From Candidatus Cloacimonadota bacterium (GTDB lineage: Bacteria > Cloacimonadota > Cloacimonadia > Cloacimonadales > TCS61), in the NCBI GenBank assembly GCA_021157645.1, contig JAGGWC010000165.1:1-5192 (forward strand): DNA of 5,192 nucleotides. The letters are read 5' to 3'. Under the pieces are notes generated by a model, which ran no database searches, had not been told where the DNA came from, and saw only the letters and a list, made by a program, of their open reading frames with translations. The first letter of the stretch is position 1. Every line of letters starts with the position of its first letter. Positions 1-5,192 of this stretch are shown piece after piece. A program made the translations under genes and the position numbers.

Positions 1-1
1 T

Positions 2-1669
2 GGTCTTTCTAAAATAAAGATGACAAATATAGAAGATCATACATTTGAGTTAGAAAATCCTCTACCTGCACACTCTGCCGGAGATGAGATTAGTTTCCAT
101 TTTAAAATATTTGATGCTATTGGAGATTGTACTATAACAAATTCTGAAGTTATCATTGTGGCAGGACCAGATCTTGTAATGGAACATTTTGAACTTACCG
201 AATTTGAAAATGCACCTGCGGCAAAAGTGCTGATACGCAATTCCGGTTCTACAGAAGCAGGCACCTGTAATCTTCGATTATACTCATACAACTATCAATA
301 TGACCCAGTACAAATAATATTATTATCAACTATTCAGATACCACCTCTTGCTGTTCTTGTAAACAGATGGGAATATATCCCAGTTCCTCTCCTGAATGGA
401 GAAATTGAATTCCGTGCTATTGTTAATGAAAATGAAGAATCTTTTTCTGAGATTCATACTTTTAATAATGCAATTAATCCTGATAGTTATTCAATAAATA
501 TGTTCGAAGTAGGAACTTCTGGATCAGTAGTTTCTGCGCTCAGTCTGGATAATAATCTACTTTGTGAATTTCCACAGGATTTTTTAGCTGATCCTGCAAT
601 TTTCTACATTAATTCAATCATTACAGAAGATCCAATAGATCAACCTGATATTAAAAAGATCTTGCCAGCTCACGAAACCAATTCATTCTGTTATGAGATT
701 GGAACTCTTGATCAATCATGTCTGGCAGATTCTATCGGTCATTTCCAAAACAATAAGTTTATTACCTTTACATTCAGCTATAATCCAGCAGATTCACTTA
801 CACAAGCCATGGAGATGGAAGGTAATTTTAATATTTATAGATGGGAAAGTGAATTTAATAAATGGATAAAATATGGTGGTTTAATGGATTCTGTTGCAAA
901 TACCGTTACCTATGAAGTAAATAGAATAGGTATTTATTCTATCTTACAAAACAATGATGACCAACCACCATATATTGAAGCAAATGTTGAGGGACAGGAA
1001 TATACACAAACTTTAAACTCTAGTCCAGGACAAGAATTTACCCATGGTGGATATATTTCTAAAGATGGCGTGATCTCATTTATCTTGATGGATGCTAACG
1101 GAATTGATGTATTTGAAAACAGTATGACACTTTATCTTTCTGATGGAACAAATGTTACAGAAATTGGTAGTGACGAATATGCATTAACTATAACCCCCGG
1201 AAATCTTAATCAACTCCCACTTAAATATCAATTGAATAATCTTTCAAAAGGAACTTATTATATTACTTTGGAGTGTCATGACGTTAACGGAAATGAGGAA
1301 AATCTGGAAATTGAATTTATTGTAAATGATAAGTTTGATATTATAAATTTTGCCAATTACCCTAACCCAGTAAAAACCGTTACTTTTAACTATCATAATT
1401 CAGGTAGAACCAGATTCACTTATGTTCTTACAGATGATGCCGATAAGGTTAATATAAAAATATATACCGTAAGTGGAAGATTAATAAAAACATTCAAGGA
1501 TATTCCTTCTTCAGTTGGATATCATGAATATCCCCGCTCAACTCTTGGCTGGGATTGTAGGGATAAAGATGGATACTTCCTGGCAAATGGTGTATATTTC
1601 TATCGCATTACAGCAACTAAAGGTAATAAAAAGATTGAGAAAACCCAGAAAATGGCAATCTTAAAATAG
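2..1669 (+). CDS. C-terminal part of a probable PorU-like (gingipain/C25-family) T9SS surface protein, 5' end outside window
   Basis: The reading frame is open to the left edge, with no stop before the ATG at 20, so that ATG is probably internal and the start lies upstream. Counting from it, residues 50-152 look like a CARDB Ig-like domain (begins PDL, ends TFNNA). About 165-310 is a beta-rich domain with an IYRWE...W motif and a final GIYSIL strand. About 317-436 is an Ig-like domain opening with PPYIEANVEGQEY and holding DANGID. Residues 442-549 form a FlgD-like/type IX sorting domain: YPNP (447-450), IYTVSGRLIKTF, WDCRDKDG (511-518), LANGVYFYRI and a basic KKIEKTQKMAILK end. The architecture matches the C-terminal half of FCB-group PorU/gingipain-like proteins. 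In Bacteroidota PorU cleaves the sorting signals of T9SS cargo at the outer surface and attaches it to A-LPS. The PorV-family gene next door supports PorU. The catalytic His/Cys domain would lie upstream and is not seen, so another large T9SS cargo protein remains possible. Confidence 0.72.
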   Translation, partial: GLSKIKMTNIEDHTFELENPLPAHSAGDEISFHFKIFDAIGDCTITNSEVIIVAGPDLVMEHFELTEFENAPAAKVLIRNSGSTEAGTCNLRLYSYNYQYDPVQIILLSTIQIPPLAVLVNRWEYIPVPLLNGEIEFRAIVNENEESFSEIHTFNNAINPDSYSINMFEVGTSGSVVSALSLDNNLLCEFPQDFLADPAIFYINSIITEDPIDQPDIKKILPAHETNSFCYEIGTLDQSCLADSIGHFQNNKFITFTFSYNPADSLTQAMEMEGNFNIYRWESEFNKWIKYGGLMDSVANTVTYEVNRIGIYSILQNNDDQPPYIEANVEGQEYTQTLNSSPGQEFTHGGYISKDGVISFILMDANGIDVFENSMTLYLSDGTNVTEIGSDEYALTITPGNLNQLPLKYQLNNLSKGTYYITLECHDVNGNEENLEIEFIVNDKFDIINFANYPNPVKTVTFNYHNSGRTRFTYVLTDDADKVNIKIYTVSGRLIKTFKDIPSSVGYHEYPRSTLGWDCRDKDGYFLANGVYFYRITATKGNKKIEKTQKMAILK

Positions 1670-1673
1670 GTAA
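1668..1673 (+). promoter_or_regulatory. Ribosome-binding site overlapping the upstream stop codon
   Basis: AGGTAA begins inside the TAG stop (1667-1669) of the upstream gene and lies 5 bases before the ATG at 1679. No other purine-rich site is available. The overlap suggests that ribosomes ending the first gene help start the PorV-like gene, which would couple the two products. The sequence is a moderate Shine-Dalgarno match only. Confidence 0.5.
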
Positions 1674-1678
1674 TAAAA

Positions 1679-2692
1679 ATGAAGAAAATTATTATAGTTT
1701 TAGTAATATTGCTTTTATCAATCACTCTTTCGGCAGGGAGATATGCCGGCGACTTCATGGTGATAGGTTCAGGGGTTCGCTCTTCAGGAATGGGAAAAGC
1801 ATTTACCGCAATTGCTAATGATGGTTCTGCAATATATTGGAATGCCTCAGGTATTGCACAAATACGAAAAACAGAAATTGGAGTAATGAGGGCATTTTTG
1901 TACAATGGGCTAGCCTCTTATGATAATTTCAGTTTCTGCCAACCTCTTCCCAGTGATGTAACAATTGGCTTCAACTGGACAAGGCTATCTATTGATGATA
2001 TTCCTGTTTTTTTAGAAGAACATCTAGTGGGAAATCCTAGTTTCCGTTCTGCATATTTTGAATATAATTTAACAGGAAATCCAGATGGTTGGATGACCAG
2101 TACCGATGATCTCCTGCAATTTGCTTTTGCAAAACATATTCATTATAATCTGAATCTTGGCTGGTTATTTTTTGATGTTCCTTTTGAATTGTACTTTGGT
2201 GGAAACATAAAATATATTAAACGAAAAATCGATGAAAGTATTGGAAATGGAACCGGATTTGATTTCTCGCTATTAACCAAAACGAGCCTTGCTGTTCTTT
2301 TGGAAAAAGATTGGTTGGGAGATTTCACTTTTGGAGTAAACTTCCAGGATATTGGAGGAAGCAATATTACTTGGGAAGTAGTTGATGATAATTCTGACCA
2401 TCAAGATGAAGTTTTGATGAATAGTAAACTCGGTTTTGCAATAATTCAACCCTTTCCAAGCATTAACTCTATAATAACTATATCGCAAGATATTGATTAT
2501 ATTTACAGCACAATATACCATTTTGGAATGGAATACAAATATAAAGATTTGGTTGAAATCAGGTTAGGATATTATGATACAAATTTCACGACTGGTCTTA
2601 CAATAATATATAAAGATTTTGCACTCGATTATGCATTTCTCACAAATAATCTAGCCAGTACAAATCGTGTCGGATTAAGAGTTAATTTTTAA
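1679..2692 (+). CDS. PorV/PorQ-family outer-membrane beta-barrel protein
   Basis: This 337-residue protein starts with a signal peptide (two lysines, then hydrophobic residues 4-18, likely cut near LSA-G at 19-20). The mature N-terminus carries the PorV/PorQ-family signature: DFMVIGSGVRSSGMGKAFTA (25-44), then DGSAIYWNASGIAQI (48-62). This is the GxRxxGMGxA...D..A.YWN..G pattern also seen in FadL-like barrels of this group. The rest alternates polar and aromatic residues as beta-strands, with family-like pieces NWTRLSIDDIP (99-109), GTGFDFSLLTK (191-201) and NFQDIGG (221-227). It ends in phenylalanine, typical of proteins inserted by the BAM machinery. In Bacteroidota PorV shuttles T9SS cargo from the translocon and anchors PorU, whereas PorQ works with PorZ. 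The position just after a PorU-like gene favours the PorV role, but its length (337) is nearer to PorQ than to the roughly 390 residues of Bacteroidota PorV. The family is secure, the exact paralogue is inferred. Confidence 0.85.
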   Translation: MKKIIIVLVILLLSITLSAGRYAGDFMVIGSGVRSSGMGKAFTAIANDGSAIYWNASGIAQIRKTEIGVMRAFLYNGLASYDNFSFCQPLPSDVTIGFNWTRLSIDDIPVFLEEHLVGNPSFRSAYFEYNLTGNPDGWMTSTDDLLQFAFAKHIHYNLNLGWLFFDVPFELYFGGNIKYIKRKIDESIGNGTGFDFSLLTKTSLAVLLEKDWLGDFTFGVNFQDIGGSNITWEVVDDNSDHQDEVLMNSKLGFAIIQPFPSINSIITISQDIDYIYSTIYHFGMEYKYKDLVEIRLGYYDTNFTTGLTIIYKDFALDYAFLTNNLASTNRVGLRVNF

Positions 2693-2705
2693 CAGGGAGT
2701 TCAAT

Positions 2706-3533
2706 ATGAAAATATCTTTTCTACTAATAATACTAATTTCCCTATTGTTGGGATGTACAGGAGAAGAAAGCTTGGGAATTGATACTATAGCACCTAATAA
2801 ACCAGAATTGGTTCCTCATTTAGGAGATACAGGAGATATTATTTCAGGTTTTCAGGGTGACATTGATACTCTAAATTTCTATAATACTTATGATATTGAT
2901 TTTGAAAATAATGGAATGGACGCAGTTATGGATGGTGATTGGATTAAAACACAATGGTTCCATTTTGAAGATTCTGATATAGATTATCTAAGAATATTCA
3001 GGTTCAGTGCACAAGAGTATTATAATGCTATAGACACACTAAATTTTGCTCAGATCATTGATACTGTAGATTATAATGATCAAATCTATTATTTAGATAG
3101 AACTGCAATGACAGATAAAAATTATTTTTATTTCATTGAAGCCTTTGATAATGCAGGGAACTCAACACTTTCTGATACTACCGGATATAAATTAATAGAT
3201 AAACCTTATTTGATCTTTCCCGCTGATAATAGTTCACATCAAAGTGTTTATGATGTTACCTTTGAATGGCAACAAAATGGCTCTGAAGCATTACAACATA
3301 GGTTACTGGTATTTAATGAAGATAGAGAGCTTATCTGGCAAAACACTCCATTAGATCTAGAAGATTTTATTGTTCCTTATGGAGGACCCCCTGTTGAACC
3401 TGGCTCAGTACTAATTTGGCGTGTTGATGCCTTTGGTGGAACATATTCGACATCAAGCCCGATCGAAGGAAATTCTTACACTGTCGAATCTGGGGCTGAA
3501 TCTATAGAACGTTATATATTCATAGATGAGTAA
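2706..3533 (+). CDS. Lipoprotein with two fibronectin-III-like regions, function unknown
   Basis: The 275-residue product has a lipoprotein signal: hydrophobic residues 3-15 and a lipobox LLGC with Cys17 as the lipidated residue, followed by TGEES. There is no Asp at +2, so the E. coli inner-membrane retention signal is absent and an outer-membrane location is plausible. The mature protein is acidic and looks like two Ig/FN3-type beta domains. The first, about 27-163, opens with DTIAPNKPEL and closes with YFYFIEAFDNAGNSTLSD, a typical FN3 G-strand region. The second, about 166-262, runs from PYLIFPADNS through VTFEWQQNG to VLIWRVDAFGG. No enzyme motif is visible. It starts 13 bases after the PorV-like gene with a good Shine-Dalgarno (AGGGAG, 2694-2699), so it is very likely co-transcribed. 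It might be an accessory lipoprotein of the PorU/PorV complex or of the polysaccharide exporter downstream; the sequence does not decide. Confidence 0.8.
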   Translation: MKISFLLIILISLLLGCTGEESLGIDTIAPNKPELVPHLGDTGDIISGFQGDIDTLNFYNTYDIDFENNGMDAVMDGDWIKTQWFHFEDSDIDYLRIFRFSAQEYYNAIDTLNFAQIIDTVDYNDQIYYLDRTAMTDKNYFYFIEAFDNAGNSTLSDTTGYKLIDKPYLIFPADNSSHQSVYDVTFEWQQNGSEALQHRLLVFNEDRELIWQNTPLDLEDFIVPYGGPPVEPGSVLIWRVDAFGGTYSTSSPIEGNSYTVESGAESIERYIFIDE

Positions 3534-3539
3534 ATTATC

Positions 3540-3569
3540 TTGACTTCATATAATGAAAAAAATTATTAA
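3540..3569 (+). promoter_or_regulatory. Possible weak promoter upstream of the SLBB/Wzz-like pair
   Basis: The 55-base gap at 3534-3588 is the longest in the window. It holds TTGACT (3540-3545), a close -35 match, and 18 bases later TATTAA (3564-3569), a weak -10. A perfect TATAAT at 3549-3554 has no -35 partner at the right distance. In such AT-rich DNA these matches can arise by chance, and Bacteroidota-like sigma factors use a different consensus. No hairpin terminator for the upstream gene is visible here, so read-through is likely even if this promoter is real. Confidence 0.2.
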
Positions 3570-3577
3570 AAATTTTC

Positions 3578-3583
3578 AAGGAG
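3578..3583 (+). promoter_or_regulatory. Strong ribosome-binding site of the SLBB gene
   Basis: AAGGAG, 5 bases before the ATG at 3589, is a near-perfect Shine-Dalgarno and the strongest in the window. It fixes the start of the small SLBB protein directly before its signal peptide. Confidence 0.7.
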
Positions 3584-3588
3584 AATAA

Positions 3589-4077
3589 ATGAGAAAAACA
3601 ATATTTATTATTTTTCTAACAATTATTGCTTTAAGTTTATGGGCTCAAACTGAAAGCAGTGGTGTTTCAGCTTATAACCCTGGTGCGGTATACCAATACT
3701 CCGGATCACTTACAGGAACTGAACAGCTAAAGATCCGAACGTATATTTGGGGACAGGTTAGAAATCCTGGTCTTTATATTGTTCCTGATGATACAGACTT
3801 GTTAACATTGATTTCATCTGCTGGTGGTCCAACAGAAAATGCAAAGCTTTCTAAAATTAGAATAATCCGGTCTACAGCAGAAGGTGAAAAGGTGATTTGG
3901 GTTGATTTGAAAGAATATCTAGAAACCGGACAAGCAGAATTAATCCCGATACTTAAGCCCGGCGATACTGTAATCGTATCAGGTTCAACGTATTATGCAT
4001 TTACCAAAGCAGTCAATTGGCTTTCTCAAATCGCTGTAATACTAAGTGTTTATGTAGCAATCTCCAATATTAAATAA
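3589..4077 (+). CDS. Small exported SLBB-domain protein, polysaccharide-export (Wza-like) family
   Basis: The product has 162 residues. Residues 1-20 form a signal peptide with a probable cut after LWA at 19. Residues 50-130 are one SLBB domain: TYIWGQVRNPGLYIVPDDTD (51-70), LLTLISSAGGPTENAKLSKI (71-90), IIRS, then LKPGDTVIV (122-130). SLBB domains occur in periplasmic/outer-membrane polysaccharide exporters such as Wza. The N-terminal poly-export domain that normally precedes SLBB in Wza is missing, since only about 30 low-complexity residues lie between the signal peptide and SLBB. Residues 138-158 form a hydrophobic/amphipathic helix (FTKAVNWLSQIAVILSVYVA) that may span a membrane, as the C-terminal helix of Wza does in the outer membrane. 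The chain-length determinant gene starts 17 bases downstream, the usual Wza-Wzc pairing. Most likely it is a periplasmic or outer-membrane part of a capsule/exopolysaccharide exporter; whether it can form a pore alone is unknown. Confidence 0.82.
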   Translation: MRKTIFIIFLTIIALSLWAQTESSGVSAYNPGAVYQYSGSLTGTEQLKIRTYIWGQVRNPGLYIVPDDTDLLTLISSAGGPTENAKLSKIRIIRSTAEGEKVIWVDLKEYLETGQAELIPILKPGDTVIVSGSTYYAFTKAVNWLSQIAVILSVYVAISNIK

Positions 4078-4094
4078 ATAATAAATGAGGTAAT

Positions 4095-5192
4095 ATGAAA
4101 GACCAGTTCAATCAGGTAAAATTCAATGAAGGCTTTGAAGAACAGGAAATTAAACTAACCGACTACTTAAATATAATCATCAGATTCAAATGGATAGTAG
4201 CATCCATTTTCTTAGCAATTTTTATTGGATCATTTATCTATACAGCAAAAGCACCAAGGATTTATAAAGCAACATCAAAAGTGCTTCTAGAAGAAAAAAT
4301 GGGAAGTAATCTATTTTTTAGTTCAATGGGCAACAAAGCATCTTCAATAAATAATAATATCCAAATATTGCAAAGTTTTCCTGTGATGAAAATTGCAAAT
4401 CAAATTCTATCAAGAATAAACAATATAACACCTTTCCAATTTCACAGTTTGAAGGGCTTCCCGAAACATATTTAAAAGAGAATTTAAAAATCGATACTGA
4501 GCGGGAAACTGATATTCTTATCATTAATTTTGAATCTACAAACCCTTTGGAAGCAAAAGAAGCGGCAAATGCTACTGCAAATGCATTAATGCAACAAGAT
4601 ACCAATTACGCCAGAATTGAATTTAAGAACGCCAGAGAATTCCTAGCAAATCAACTTGATGAACATGACCGTAGATTACGTTCTGCTGAAGAAGAACTTC
4701 GAATCTATAAAATTGAACACGGCGTATCCATGCTTTCAGAAGAGACACAAAAACTTATCGAGCAATCATCTGACCTTACTGCTACGTTATCTGAGGCTGA
4801 GACAGAATTGAATGTTGCAAACAATCATCTTAAGTTTCTTAAAGAAGAATTGACTGCACAAGATGAGTCTCTTGCAGATGTTAATACCGTACTATCCTCT
4901 CCCCTTCTTGAACAACTCAAACTCGAAACCGTAGCACTTCAAACTCAATATATAAACTTCCTTACAAAATCTGAATATTCAGCAGATCATCCGGAACTTG
5001 TTGCACTAAAAAAATCTATCGAAAGCGCAAAAATAAAACTCAATGAAGAGATACAGAGAATTTTACAGGTTAAATCCGGCTCAGCTGATCCATTAATGTT
5101 CAGATCCAGTTTGATAGAAAAGATCTCCACAGCCCAGATCGAACAAAATATTAAATCATCTAAAGTTATTAGTTTAAGAGAAGTTGTAGAAA
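4095..5192 (+). CDS. Wzz/GumC/Wzc-type polysaccharide chain-length determinant, frameshifted and cut by the right edge
   Basis: The gene starts at the ATG at 4095 behind GAGGTAA (4087-4093). Residues 18-68 are a Wzz N-terminus: IKLTDYLNIIIRFKW, a transmembrane helix at 34-51, then PRIYKATSKVLLEE. Residues 87-108 (NNIQILQSFPVMKIANQILS) fit the family. This frame meets TAA at 4473-4475, but the protein continues convincingly in the -1 frame from about 4433: FPISQFEGLPETYLKENL, then TDILIINFESTNPLEAKEAA, the usual second half of the Wzz fold. A long coiled coil follows (about 4610-4860, with RSAEEELRIYK), then SADHPELVALKKSIESAK (about 4979-5032), a GumC/Wzc-like segment. That frame stays open to the edge, so about 366 codons are visible in total. 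Inner-membrane proteins of this family set glycan chain length and connect to Wza; many carry a C-terminal tyrosine kinase, which would lie beyond the window. The frameshift may be a sequencing error or a real mutation. Confidence 0.8.
4358..4475 (+). other. Frameshift interval within the chain-length determinant gene
   Basis: The upstream frame ends at the TAA at 4473-4475, and the downstream frame is open from 4358 (after a TAA at 4355-4357) to the window end, so the switch must lie in this interval. Family-like sequence holds in the first frame to about 4430 and in the second from about 4433. Adding one T to the TTT run at 4433-4435 gives INNITPFPISQFEGLPE, a smooth join. A single-base loss in that short run is therefore the simplest explanation. 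The first ATG in the downstream frame is at 4589, too late to start a complete protein. Confidence 0.75.

Noticed and set aside
37..291. Open frame on the minus strand
   Set aside because: It lies fully opposite the PorU-like gene, whose protein sequence matches known domains, and its own product shows no domain or credible start context.
1621..1679. Twelve-base direct repeat AGGTAATAAAAA (1621-1632 and 1668-1679)
   Set aside because: One copy is coding and the other spans the stop codon and ribosome-binding site. Two copies of an AT-rich 12-mer this close can arise by chance and there is no further pattern.
1600..1905. Open frame on the minus strand across the gene 1/gene 2 junction
   Set aside because: It is antisense to a sorting-domain end and a PorV signal peptide, both well supported. 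The hydrophobic stretch is the mirror of the AT-rich signal-peptide codons.
2143..2521. Two overlapping open frames on the minus strand
   Set aside because: They overlap each other and are antisense to the PorV-like barrel gene, with no recognisable product.
3555..3578. A/T-run region resembling a terminator or UP element
   Set aside because: It is only alternating A and T runs with no GC stem, so no stable hairpin can be drawn.
4415..4436. Programmed -1 ribosomal frameshift site
   Set aside because: The heptamers in the zero frame (AATAAAC, ACCTTTC) do not follow X-XXY-YYZ, and there is no evident downstream hairpin or Shine-Dalgarno-like stimulator.
4318..4605. Open frame on the minus strand over the frameshift region
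   Set aside because: It is opposite the Wzz-like gene, whose two halves are recognisable on the + strand; the product has no domain features.

Overview
The window is AT-rich and densely coding. Five genes lie on the + strand with intergenic gaps of only 9-55 bases, and there is no RNA gene, insertion sequence, CRISPR array or clear terminator. The first gene runs off the left edge and the last off the right edge. The protein families (a PorU-like C-terminal half with a FlgD-like/type IX sorting domain, and a PorV/PorQ-family barrel) point to a Gram-negative member of the Fibrobacterota-Chlorobiota-Bacteroidota (FCB) group or a relative. The domain style of the first gene and the low GC suggest an uncultured lineage such as Cloacimonadota or Marinimicrobia. 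That assignment is a guess from protein style, not from a marker gene.

Layout. 2-1669: C-terminal part of a large secreted or surface protein, with a CARDB-like Ig domain, an intermediate beta domain, another Ig-like domain and a C-terminal FlgD-like/T9SS sorting domain; most likely PorU, the gingipain-family (C25) sortase. 1679-2692: PorV/PorQ-family outer-membrane beta-barrel, with its ribosome-binding site overlapping the stop codon of the first gene. 2706-3533: lipoprotein with two fibronectin-III-like regions, function unknown. 3534-3588: the longest gap, with a possible weak promoter and a strong Shine-Dalgarno. 3589-4077: small exported SLBB-domain protein with a hydrophobic C-terminal helix, of the polysaccharide-export (Wza) family but lacking the usual N-terminal export domain. 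4095-5192: Wzz/GumC/Wzc-type chain-length determinant, broken by an apparent -1 frameshift near 4433 and continuing past the right edge.

How they may work together. In Bacteroidota, PorU and PorV form the cell-surface attachment complex of the type IX secretion system (T9SS), which removes the sorting domain of cargo proteins and links them to an anionic lipopolysaccharide. Here that pair lies directly upstream, on the same strand, of genes of a Wza/Wzc-type polysaccharide export route. Whether this is one functional unit (surface protein anchoring plus the glycan) or two adjacent operons cannot be decided from the window. The lipoprotein in between is the least characterised part.
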